Assembly (NCBI GenBank): GCA_963930775.1
Contig: OZ005698.1
Coordinates: 2,920,501 to 2,984,500, forward strand
Direction: 5' to 3'
Length of the DNA: 64,000 nucleotides
Source of the DNA: Cliona cf. orientalis
Lineage: Eukaryota > Porifera > Demospongiae > Clionaida > Clionaidae
This document shows positions 34,312-47,600 of the stretch, one piece after another (positions within the stretch are counted from its first letter, which is position 1; each line of letters starts with the position of its first letter). Position numbers and translations under genes: made by a program. Below the pieces are notes generated by a model. The model was not told the DNA's origin. It saw only the letters and a program-made list of their open reading frames with translations, and made no database searches.

Positions 34312-35680
34312 CTACAGCATTATTACATGATCTACCTGCACATCCATTGGCTCTGCAACAGTTGCTTGCTTTCTAGGTGTCCTTCTGTCTGGCATGAAGT
34401 CATCTTCGTCATTTTCAACAGATTTATTAGTTTTCACTGTTACAGTACTGCTTCCACAAACACTGTTCTCAGCTGTTGACTTCCTTGTTGCCATGCGAGT
34501 GTTCACCCTCCTTGTTCGTGGCTGACCTAAAGCACTACTGCGTTTATGCTGTTTCCGGCTTAAAGATCTCTTTTCAGGGCTTAAACTCTTTGAAGTCATT
34601 TCACCACATGACGGATTGGCACACAAATTCTTCTCATCCTTCCATTGAGCAACAGGTTGACCGTCTAGTTCATTTTTCAATTTAATATCTTCAGTATTAT
34701 TGTCTTCAGGTGAGATGGGTGGAGTTTTATCATCATCAAAGTCAGCCTTCCAATTTGAATGGTCGGAAGTGGGTTGCTTATTCAAATTGACTATACTTGA
34801 TAATTTTGCAGCTATAGATTGAGGCCCACCTATGCACCCAGGTGTATCAAATAATACTGGAGACTCAGAACGACCAGAATCTAGACTAAGTGTGCCAGGC
34901 CTTAAATCAGGTGTTTTCGATATAACCTCTTGACTTGTATGCTTTGCTAACACTCGTTCTTGGTGATCAGTGACTTTAGTTGATAGGAGTACTTCATCAC
35001 AACCACCCTTGGCATCACTGATGTCATTTGATTCAATACCCTGTGTATTAGGTGGACTTTCCTCGATGCAGATTACTGGCGACCTTTCTTCCTGCTTTGA
35101 CCCTGTTGTTAACTCAGTTAGAGCTTGAATAGAATTCTCACCATCATGATGGGAGTTTGATTTCTTAGGTGTGGGATTACCCGGATAACGAAATGTATCA
35201 CGCAATTGAGATAGATTGATGAAAGAATAACTACTAGTAGTACAGTCTTTGGATTGACCAGATGATTGCTGCAGTGACTGATTTGCTTTCTGTGATTGCA
35301 TCGACATATGTGCAAACGCTATAGTACCAGGATTCTGATTGGCAGTTGCATTTGAGCCATTTGTGATGGCATAATTAACCGTTGAGTCAGTATTGGCGGG
35401 TGTGAGGCTTGAACCAGGCATACAATCTTCACAAGATGAATGAGCTAGTGCTGATTTGCATGGTGCAACTGGTGTGCTTGTATGGAGTGTGGTTCCAACT
35501 GGGCCACTAAAGCTTGGAGAACTAGGCATGGGGGTTGCCTGACAATGATCATACTTTCCAAATGTTGTAGGAGTATTTGCAGTCTCAAGCAAAGTGGTGG
35601 ACATGTTTCTTATTTGTAGTCCTGGTGAATTCATAGATGTCCCCAAAGATACCGAAACACTTGGACTCTTGAGTAATGAA
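34312..35680 (-). CDS. BRIP1: FANCJ terminal exon, 455-residue tail
   Basis: Single long last exon after acceptor TGCAG at 35681-35685. Mostly Ser/Thr/Pro/Asn-rich and probably disordered, with SP and TP sites that are possible kinase targets. It holds basic clusters near the end ([26 protein letters not shown]) and an acidic patch [14 protein letters not shown]. The human tail binds BRCA1 through a phospho-SPTF motif; no clear counterpart was found here, though TP and SP motifs are present. Confidence 0.85.
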
Positions 35681-38600
35681 CTGCATATAAAAACAATGAA
35701 ACAATAACAGAAACTGACCCACACACAAAGTAAATTGTACACATATGGATTTTTTCCCCTTCAAACATAGACTATACAACGTTTGTGAGCGTTGGTGGAA
35801 GGGGATTACCTATACAACTTGCACGTATACACAACACATGTGCACAACCCGGCTGGGGGAAGCTTGTGTTCTTTACTAGCTATTCATGCATGTACTTAGT
35901 TTTCTGTAAATAAACAAGGGCATTTATGTTTGATTCCATTAGAAAAACAAGAGGGGATTGACCACAGTGTTTTGGTACTCTGTGGCAACATACATGTAAA
36001 TATGACTGTGAGTACATATTATAGTAGTTCATATACTGAGGTTTTGAATGAGCTATCTATGTATGTACCTCTGATCAATGGTCCTCGATAAATCATTGGC
36101 ATCACCATTCCCCATCATATTCTCAGTGAAGGCTTGAAGGAGCTTCATGGAATGATTGAAATCACTCTGATGATGTAGCCGCTGCCTTATCCACTTTGAT
36201 AAACCTGTATTGAAGTTCAACCGGGGCACTAATTTATCTAAGTGCACGCACGCACACAATAGTGGATTGGATACTAAATACAGTAACTAAAGCAAACAAT
36301 TCTTAAGGCACACATACTTCCATGGCCATGGAGTATATACCTTTTGTATAGTGATGCCCCTTGCTATATCGCTCATCAATCAAAATCAGGGCTCCCCAGT
36401 CTTTCCTAGATATATACATGGATCAGAGAATGAGATTTCTCCTTAAATTATTCGCATAATATTAATTTACATACTTGTGTCTTATGCATCTTCCAAGTGC
36501 CTGATTCAAGGCTCTGTATGCCTGAATCTCATACCACTCACTGCCTGTCAGCACTCCACGCTTGTGGCAGTGCTCATTGTTGTATTCCCTCTTTAGTTCC
36601 ACCTTTCAGTATGTGTACAAATGATCAGATAATCACTACATTATATATATACATGCAATGCCATTAGTTACAAAACATGTTTAAAGTGAAATAATGATGT
36701 AGACAATGAATATAGTACTACCACTATATGTATAAAAATAACAACTAACCTGTTTATCTTTAATATTGGGAAAGGGTATGCCAATCTAAAGTTTGATAAC
36801 AAAAGGTAGGTGGGTGTAATGTATACATTAGATTTGCGTACTCACAGTGATTACAGCCCTTGCATTGTTGTCAGCAAAATCCAAGCCTTCACTGACTTTA
36901 CCTCGGCACACAGCCAAGAAGAGAGCACCGCTGTAATGACCTCTATCATTGTCTATTATAGTAGGCAAGATAAATAATATTATACAGAAAATGAAAGGAT
37001 TTAGGAATACACACATCTAAACAAAAGCAGAAACAATTTCAGTATGATTTGCAGCTGCAGTTACAATTTTGAAAACAATTCATTAATATTGCCAAACCTC
37101 AACCGGTCGCACAATGGCTATGATCAACTGAAAAAAAAACATGTTTGGAAAATTATTCCACAGGTGTATCTACGTACAGCATTGGGAAAGAACCATGGAT
37201 GAAAAATATCATAAACGCTGCTGAATACTTTCACATTAGCTCGATCAAGTATTGTGAATATAAGTATAGTCACAACAACAGAAATGTTGCAATATTGACA
37301 ACTATTGAATGTAATGAAAGCTGTTAGAAAATGGTATGGCAATTTTATATGGTACAAATGCAGCTATTTCACTCATTAAAAATAAAATAAGTGTTTCTGC
37401 TTTTTAGCAATCTTTCAGCTTTCAATGATAACCATCAATTTGAAACTATATTGTGATAGAATAAACTTCTAAAAGTCATACAAAATATTCATTATAAACT
37501 ACCGTGATAGATTACTTTTTATGGTGAGTGATAGCTTAGCCTACTAAACTCACAACTTGCAAAAAGAAATATTTACAAATTACAGAGTCAAACTAGTATC
37601 AGTCTCTTACAGTCTTACAATATTATAGTAGTATGCGAATTATCGTACATACGTAACAAAGTTGATAGAAGCCTAAACTGAAAGAAAACAATACGAAAAA
37701 CGGTAACATTGCATTCACTAACGTCAACCTATTCCCATAAAAGAAGACACAGCTCCTTCAAAGAGCACATATCGAATCAAATCCATCATCAAATCATCCT
37801 TCTCAAGCTCAGTCGAGCACAGAAAAGCTTCAGTAAATCCATAATGAAGATTCTTGTTGGATGCCTTCTCCTGTGCTTTCTTGGAGTGACTATCGCATCG
37901 CCAGCACCTTCCTGGCCGGACTACAGCCAGTGGTACAACACATACAGCAGAGCACTCAACGGAGGACAAGAGAGAGATGAAAAAATCACTCGAGCACAGA
38001 GCAGCTTGGGCAGACTTGTCAAAGATTACCTCTTAAGTAGAGGTGGCCGAAAACAGACGAGCAGGGATGAAGTTACTGCATTGATGGAAAACCTCCTGAA
38101 TGCTCAACATGCTGAGGAGGACAATGATGATTCAGAAGCAGCTATGCAGAGTTTCTTCAAAGTGATGGCAAAGATAGAGGAGGAAAAAGCAAAAGAGATG
38201 GACAGCAAAAGTGCAAGAGCTCAATTTCTGAGAGGTCTTGGCTCTACTCTTTTCAACGCCGGAAGGGACTACCTCGTCGATAGGTACTGCCCAAATGCTG
38301 ATGATTCAACTGAGTCCCCAATAAAAAGTCCATGAATACAACTATTATTGGCTCACAAACAGTATCATTGCTGCACAAACAAACTTGTAGATAGTATAAT
38401 GCAAGGTTAGACTGCAAAATAATATGTATATTTCATATAGAGCAAACTAGAACACGCACACATGTCAAAGGTGCATAATGACTATTACAGTAGCAAGCTA
38501 GCTGAAAATGTGTTCACAATATTATATAATAGTTGAAATTTTATTGCATGCATGCATATCTTCAGCTCCACACTAGTCTAGTAAAAAAGCTAAGATCATT

Positions 38601-41600
38601 GTAATATTATAATGTTATACATGTGCATGCAGAATATAATTAATAACATCCATGTAATGCATATGCGATGGTGCCATATAGCGAAAAACATTTGAGGGAT
38701 AAAAGTTTTGTGGATCCGTATTATCATATTACTTGGACAATACAAAATGAAACAGGCATGGATTAACTGAGAAGTCTGTTCCTAGCTGCACCACCAGATA
38801 AAAGGATAAAATTTAAAAGTAAGTATAATAATATTAATACATATTATTATGTAACACTTCTGTATGAAGTAAGTGCATTGAATGGGGTTTACACGATGTT
38901 AGTGCCACTATCAAGAATTACTGACACATGCCCAATCATAAACCATATATAGGTATGCCTTTGCCTGCCATGCGCATGCATCATGTGATAGCGCAATTAA
39001 TACATCCAGCTATATTGAACTTTGGATGTGACAAATATTACCTCCTGAATGCTCAAGACGCTGAGGAGCACAATGATGAAGCAGGTATGCAGAGTTTCTT
39101 CAAAGTGATGGCAAACACTTAGTTTAGCGATGCACACGCCATCCAAAATGATATAATTGCAGCCTAACTATCTCGCCACCATCCAGTCCCTCTGGTACAA
39201 CACACAGATGTAATAAACACTGCAGAGAAAGGAATCACCGTAGATGCTCACACAGCTCATTTGACTCCCCAAACATGCAGCTCTTCCACAGGCAGTAGCC
39301 TGTACCATAGCTCCTCCCCTAACACCAACTCAGATACCTCTCTGAGCAGAGGTCCAACCTACTGGTACCACACTTAGTACCGATACTCCATGGAAGCACT
39401 ACAACTGTATATATGTACACATGTTGCATGGAGACGCTGGCACGGCCCTAGGAAACATGTTGGCGTATGGAAACAGCAGCTTCTTTCAAGGGGCTACATC
39501 GATGTTAGTCATTAATTCCCTAATGGAGCCAAGAGTAGTAAGAGGGCATGCAATAATTCGTAAAGTTTATACTGATAAAACAGTGAAGCTATTGAAAGGT
39601 GAGAGTAATGAGACTGATTGCTGATGTCCAACAGACCAATGAAGAATGAGAAATATAGAAGCTATGACTGCAGAGACTGGAGCTACAACTGCAAAGAACC
39701 CTTCTGTTGCCACATTCTACCCTGATAGCAATGACGATGAGGATATTATCAAGTTGTCTGATCGAGAGCATCTGCTACAAAGGGAGTACGAGGTTGAGAT
39801 GGAGCGCCTAGCATTAAAGAAATGGAAACTTCGATTACAAGCTTGGGAAGACGGGTTCAGAGTACTGCAGGAGGAGAAAGAGCAAGAACAGCAGAAGAGT
39901 ATTATATCAGCAGCAATAGTAGCCTCCGAGCCGGATATGGCTCTTTTTACTAAACTAGAAGAACGTGAACAGGAACAGAATATAAAGAGAGAATGCATTT
40001 AGGTCTATCAACCTGTTTAGTTCTGCCACATGCTTCATATGTGGGAAGTTCCTTATTAGCCTAGTGTATCTTGAATTATCAAGTATACCTATAATTATTA
40101 TGTGCCATTGTATAGCTAATTATTGGTTTCTGATAAGATTACATAATCTGTTTTGATCGATCCTATGATATGATATGTCGTATACGGTCTCCATGACCAC
40201 GTACATCTTTATATTCAAGTTGCATATGAATATATAAAGATTATTATTATGTGTGGTAGCTATTATCCCTTTAATTCAAAATTATCATTCATATGAGCAA
40301 AATTCGAATTAAGTGGATATTGCTGTAATTCAAATTTTTCTTTATTTGGGTGGATTTGTAAATTCGAATTAAGTGGACTACACTGTATCTGGTACATGTG
40401 GAGGAATGTTTGATCTCTCTGTAACCAGTTTGTGTGAAACTTCAAGTTCAAGGCTTATCTGGAGCCTTGATAAGCATTTTTTTGAAGAAACAAAATGGGG
40501 TGTGACCCATCATCCCCAGGAGTACCACCAATTGCTGCTTTATGTAAAGATGTGCAGCAATCAACTAAACGCCTGAAGAGCATCTACAAGTATGAGGTGC
40601 TAGGGTGGCAGTACATGAGCCTGGTAAGAGCAGAATTCCACCAGGAGCAGCTCAACAATCCACACTTTATTATAATCTTTGCAGAAGTCTATCTATGTAG
40701 GCTGATCTTTTTAATGCATGCAGCTAATGATTTCATCGGTTGAAGCTAGCTGGTCAAAACCGTTAAATTTTGATGACCAAAGTGGATAGCCAGATGTCAG
40801 ATGAGACACCACCCCTAACTACTGCATGGAAGATGTCTGAACAGTGTATTCACCTTGAAGTGATGTAGTCTTAAATTCAATACTATACTTCTGTAATAAT
40901 TTAATTCACATGGATAAGGATAAAGGGGTTGCAGCAACTTGCAAACTGCTCTAAAAACGTTTTGTAAGGTTACTAATACCTGGTCCAGTTGGGAGGAGAC
41001 AAGGAAGAAATTCTTTCCTTACACTAAAGAGGATAGGTAGCTTTCGTTGCCACCACATACTGCCAAGCTGCTCTGCATACTGAGCATTGATGATGTGATG
41101 TGGACACATACAAGGGTGTAAGACATATATACACTGAAACATGATATTCTAACTCTCTCATACACAGACATTCTTGAGAAGAAAATACCTTTTAATGGAG
41201 CTCATCTCCCATTACCTCACAACCTTGAGGCTTCATTACAACATACAGCCATCCAAAGGAATCATGTGGTTGCCCCTCTACCCATGCACATGAGCTGTCC
41301 CCGAGTTCCACTAACTATCTTGAGAGTGCTAACGCAAATGTTGTAGCAGCTACTGATTCAAAGGTACAACAAACACCGGTTATTATCACAGGCTGTGACT
41401 ATGTATCTTTCTTCAGTGGATTGGGGAAACAACCTTCTTGCAATATTTTTCCAACATGAAGTATTCATAACAGGAGTCACAGTACACAAACGGTTCACTG
41501 ACGGATACACTACTGGATAATGATGCCCACAAACAAGAATTTTTGGCCTTCATCCGCAGCCTATATGACCACCTGTTGTAGTCGCTCTGCATGTCCCTGG

Positions 41601-44600
41601 TACAACCATCTCATTCAAGGACATAAGGCTACCCGAAGTATTCAGGCAGACAGAAGCACGATGCAAGTAGCCAATATCACTATTATGGTTGGAATATGAT
41701 TGATAGCATCCCTTCCATAGACTGGGATAGTGATGAAAATCGAGCCGCTATCAGAAAGTACTTCAGCTAACAAAAAGATGTCCATGCAAGATGGGCTGTA
41801 CAACAGGCAGGTGTGGGTGTTGGAAGAAAGGGCAAAGATGCTTCACAGTACATGTACACGCGTATCTGCACTGTTCATATCTCCCCAATGACAGCAGGAA
41901 AGAAAAGAAGGATATTGCCAAGTTGAAGATGTAAGAGAATAGAGAATAGCCACACATGAGTGACAGTGATAATGAGTCAGGGTCGGGTCCAGGGGAGGGA
42001 GTAGGGGGTCAGTTCCCCCCCCTCCCCCGCCCCCTTCAGCTGGTGAGCTTCCCATTCAACATAATTGATCTGTAAACTTTACTGTTTTATAGTGTACTCT
42101 ACTTGCTTTTCCATAAAACATACCAAGCTCTGCTCAGAAGTTTCAGATTGACTTGTATATTTTTTTAGTTTCTTAAGTTCAGTAGCATAGTTGTATGCAT
42201 GTATGTATGTATTCATTGTCAGAAACACATTATGGGACATATATGGGCTCATATATAGTGGCAATAGCATCTCATAGGTGCTACATGTACGTCATTAAGA
42301 TCCAAAGTGGATGCATATGGTTTAAAAACTGCTTTTATCAGCAAGCAAGTTCCTTTATCCATTGGAGCACCTATATACTATTGATAACGGAACACAGGAG
42401 TCCCTTGCAAAAGCACCTGCCATAGAACCAAGACGCTCAGCAAGAGAATAACAAACACCTCAGTAATCACCTCTCTCAAGACCGCACATGGCTACTAAGC
42501 TGCCTTATCCAGAGTTCTGAGAGCTTGAAGGGGAGGTGTAAGGAAATCATGCAGGTGATCCACAGGTTGACCTCGTGACCTTGAGTGAACGGTACTGAAC
42601 CAACTAGGTATTAGCTAGCCTTGTATGACTTCCGGGTCTCTCTTGCTAGTTATACACAACACTACTCTAAGTCTCAGTTGCGTCAACCTTGATTGTACGG
42701 GGTGCTCACTTCACAGGGACCAATGGGATTTCCTTCCCTAAAGTCTGAAGTGTACACACAGCTAGGAATATACTATGGTACGGATCATGTCCGATTCATC
42801 CTTCTATATTGAAGAAGCATCAACTGATGATCTTGTATTAATTCCTAATTACACATATAATACACACAGGTATGAGAGGCTATGTACTATAGTGCTCCAC
42901 CTGCCAATCTCCTTTACTTTAATATGACTAGCTAATATAGTCACTTGATGAGCACTAATTAGGTTTCAATATCAGATAATGACACATTCAATGGTAGCGA
43001 CAAAAATCAACTGATACAGAATGTGTATACAGTATTGGTATAAAGATTATGTACTACTATATAGTCTCCTCAAATGACAATTCTATATTCATTAGTGTTT
43101 TGGAATTATTAACAGACAAAAAAAACTGAGCAAAGGTAACAGTTACTTGCGGAAATCGTAATAGCAACAAATAGCAAAATAGGAAAGCGGTGTCCAATTG
43201 GTATATAAGTAGATTCTTGCAAAGCTAATCCGCACCCTTCAGATTTTATCACACATCTACTAAACTTCAATCAAGGCGGCAAAAATGAAGAAGCTACTCA
43301 GCTATCTCCTACTTGCTGCCTTTACATTCACTGCTTGCAGTGCTTTGTCAGCAGCATCTGATAAAGCTAATCAGCTGGATAACAAAGACATCACCGCATT
43401 GCTTAAGAACCTTGCAACTAGTAGTCAAGATGAAACTGATGAAGATGGCATCAATGCACTGATGAAGGAACTTGCAGCCAGTCAAGATGCACCCGATGAA
43501 GATGACATCAATACCCTGCTTAAGCAGCTAGCAACCAGTCAAGATGATACAACGGATGACAACAGCAACGATGATGATGGTGATGATAGCGATTTAATCG
43601 AGCTTCAGGGTGTGTTCGATGTAATGGATCGCGTGAAGCAAGAGCAAGCTACGGCAATGCAAGATGAAGACGACGATGATGATGATGGCAATGATGAAAA
43701 CGCTGAAAATCAGTGGTTTTCAACATTGATCAGAGGAGTGGGAGGGAGATTATTAAGAAAATATGGACGGCGGTATTTAGGAAAGTATGCATGGCGCACA
43801 ATCCGCAGAGCTGGACGGAACTATATCAGGAGGAGATTCTGCAATGAAAAGGAAGTAATGCTTCAGGAATTGAACGATGAGGCTGGAGATGATGACGATA
43901 CTGATGACAGTACATTTGCTGAGCTTCAGTCTCTGTTTGGTTCCCTTAAGGAGCTTGAAGCTGTTACGACTCAGAACGAGGGGACTGCAGGTGCTGAGGG
44001 CTTCTTTAGCAGGCTTAGGAGGAGGCTCAGGAGAAGGCTGAGGAAAGCAAGGAAGAGAATTGGAAGGAGGATAAGGAGGAGGATAAGGAGAACCATCAGG
44101 AGGCGCTTTTGCTAAGCCATGAACATTTGGAAGTGGACAAAGTAAAGAACTTGACTTTCAAACATAAAGTAGAGTAGTGCAAAAAGTAGTGTTAGCAAGA
44201 TATGATTGTAGCGTAGATATATATATGTGTGATCTCGAACAGTAGCAAAATTTTGCATAATCATTTGTGAGAAGACTTTCTCGGACTCCATTGAGATGTA
44301 ATTTTGCATAATTTATACATACTGTAGTAACCATACTGAGTTTCTTCAAAAGTGCATGTACAGCATTATACCATCTTGTAAATTCTCTTAAAAGTCATAT
44401 CAGGGGTAGATCCAGGGGGGTCAAGGTACATGCATCTACACAGGATGTGATATCAGTACTGATTTATAAGGAAGAGTGCAACTACAGTCACCAAATTGTA
44501 GTATTTAATTGCGTGCTTGCAAACTGAAACTATATATACATTTAATTTAGTACTATGGGCAAAAATGGTGATAACTGTTCAGTTTATATGCTAATCAATT

Positions 44601-47600
44601 TACTATAATTATTTCCACTTTAATAATACACTAGATTACGTTCACCTTATAAATATTACAAGCCAGGCAGAAGGAATAATTATTGTAGGTTGGTACTATA
44701 AGTCCTACACATAGACATGTATGATGAATTAGAGTACATACCGTATTTATTCAAATAGTAGCCATGGCTACTACCGTAAATTGCGAATGTTTCGCTGTTA
44801 AAATATTTACGGACAGCCAAGCTTGTGCGAAAATTCAACGCACAAAAATACATGTGCAATATTAGCGATAATGCGGTACAGGGTCGTTCGTCTGAAAATT
44901 ATTTAACGTGAAATATTATCGCATGAAATATTTTAGACATGAAATTTTCGCGATTTACAGTATTAATTTCAGCCTAGCTCAGTCTACACTAAGACCTACC
45001 GTTTAATGGCAAAACGGAAATGATGTTTTCCTGCGTATGATTACGCACGCGCGCGTACGTATTACGCGGGTACACGCAATAATCTCGTATACGTCCGTAT
45101 ATCTATCCGTGTACTGCGCCCTACCCAGGACAGAATGAATTTTTCTCGTTTTCGAAGGCTCGTTTCTCGAAGCGCCTCGAGCGGTTCTATTCCACGCTAC
45201 TGCTATACACTGCCACTAAGGTATAGACATCGAGGATGTCTCGTTTTTCGTTCTGGAATGAGTGTTACAGATTTGCCCCGAATTCAAAGTTCCATTCAGC
45301 CAGAAAAGATCAAGAAATGGACGAGCGAGTTGAACTGTCACGAAGAAAGTACTCAAGACGAAGAGTTGGTAGCTACAACATAGCTAATTTAGTAGCTAAA
45401 GTTCAGTATTTTCTTTAGTTGACAGTCTAGCTAGCTACTATCAAGAAAATAGAACAGGCTAAAGTGATAAATTGTTTTAGATTTTCAAAGAGCGTTCGTG
45501 GTGGCTGAGTGCCCCTGGAAGACTCGGGATTCAGCAGAGTAACTGCTCTGGTACTTACCTACTAGTGGACCAAGTCCCCTAGCGCTGGTGTGAGTGTTAC
45601 AGATTTGCCCCGAATTCAAAGATGCCATCAGCCATACGCGGCTGAAAACTGGTTCATGTCTACTTCAGTCATCTCGGCACGCTTAGTCTTGTTCTTGGTA
45701 TCAATGTGAAGCTCAGCTCTTCTTCTTTACAATGGTACTTTAGATAGAACGATAGCTAACTCACTCTAGAAGATACAGTTGTACATAGACATGCACTATT
45801 TTTGACCCCACGTGTATGGCATGCATATCATTAACCCCCATAGGCGCCATGCAAACCGCGCGTTGACATTAAAATGTATTGTATGTATATGGACTTCCGG
45901 TGGTCTTAGTGTAGACTGAGCTGAAGTGCGGCTACTGATCGAGGGCGCCTCTTATTCGGGGTGGCTTATATCAATTTGGGGGTGGTACCCCTTAGTGTCA
46001 TTAAACACGATAGACTAGTTTTTTCATATTGATTTTTTAATAGTTCAGACATAATTAAAAAAAAAGCAGCAGAACCAAGCCAAAGATATCTTCTGCCATG
46101 CTTCTACTGCAACCTAACGATCACTCATGGCTTGTGTTCGCACATGCATGCAGCTACTATTCAAGGGCAGCTACTAATCTGAGTGCGGTCATAATACAGT
46201 ATCCATCCAAAAATATTCCCCCCCACCCCACCTCTGCAAATCTGCCTCAAATACAAGTCCCCCCTCTTCTAGAAGTATTTACTATAGTGTTTCTCTGCCT
46301 GTATCGCTTGTCCATCTACAGAGTTCACCCTTATTTTAAGCCTACAATATTGCAGCAAAATCAGGTGCTACCTATATACTAGCCAGGCCCACTGTAACCA
46401 TTCAACAAGATATGAGCTCATTTCTATCATGTGGCTGTGATCGTGATATTTAGCAGAAACAGCTGACAAGTGAAGAAGATAAACCACCAAGACTATGAAA
46501 TAAAAACAATGTTCTGTCAATCTTCATACAACTCATTAATTTTTGCTGACAGTGCGAATATTGTTACAGAACACTATAGGCGCGGGGGGTAGGGGCTCAG
46601 AGACAAGGCTTGAGCTAGAATTTGGAAGTCAAGGAGGGGCGGGGATTCACTTCAAAGGGGGGTTATTTTGGGAGGAAATGGTATGATTATCCACTGACTC
46701 CAAGATGTGCCTTGATGGTTGTTTAAACAGTTTTTACTACTCATACTAAACATGTGTATCCAAATCACTACAGTTGGGAAACTACAAGTTGAATATACTA
46801 TAGCTGTTGAATTCTACACTATATAGGGTATAAAGTCAGAGCAAATAACACACAAGTACCTGAAGGTAGACTATGTGTATACTATGTGTACTATACATGC
46901 AATGTCATCTATCTGGTGATTACCATGATAGCATATAGATAGCTGACACTGCTATAAAAGTTATGGATATGAAGCAAATTTCATTTCGGTACACACAAAA
47001 AGCAGCACCCAAAACTCAACTGCGAAACCTTTAAGATGAAGATCATAGTTGCTTGCTTTCTCTTATGTGCCATAGCACTCACCTATGCCAAATATCCGTT
47101 GCCTTTGAACTACAGAGAGCTATTTGAAGAGATTGTCGACAATGTAAAGCATACCAGTGCCGAAGTGGAGAGTGACGACGATGACATAAGTGACCTCCTA
47201 GGAATTTTCAATGTGCTGGAACAGATTGAAATGGAAAAGGCTAAACAGATGGGCTATGACGACAACAATGCCAATGCTCAATTCTGGGGAGCGCTTGGTA
47301 CTACACTTTGGAATACAGGGAAAGTCTATCTCAAAAACAAATACTGCAGCCAAGAGGCGGAGGTGAGAGCAATGATTGAGGAGCTGGTGGATGAAACAGA
47401 GAGTAATGAAGCTGTAGAAGAGGACAACAATGATAACTTTACTGAGCTAAAGGATCTTGTCAACTCTCTGAACCTGATGAATAAGATCCGTCCACTTATT
47501 ATTGATGGCGATGTTGCAAACGCTGAAGGCTGGTTCAAAAAGCTGCGTAAAAGCGTCAAGAAAAACCTCAAGAAAAAAGCTATTAAAAAGGTCGCTAGAA

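Larger units (their letters stand above)
44744..46201. repeat. Older repeat, second copy of the 17.2-28.97 kb host element
   Basis: Left end ACCGTATTTATTCAAATAGTAGCC; right portion 45919-46190 matches 17761-17886 joined to 28785-28900, without the giant inverted repeat. It is itself interrupted by the MITE 44772-44962 and the transposon 44980-45918. Confidence 0.65.

Noticed and set aside
37709-37843. 45-codon upstream extension of peptide gene 1
   Set aside because: The internal ATG at 37844 begins a textbook signal peptide and the extension is compositionally unlike it; the TATA-like site would lie within the extension.
45135-45383. 82-aa ORF in the 44980-45918 transposon
   Set aside because: Not maintained in the homologous copy at 16411-16931 and without transposase motifs.
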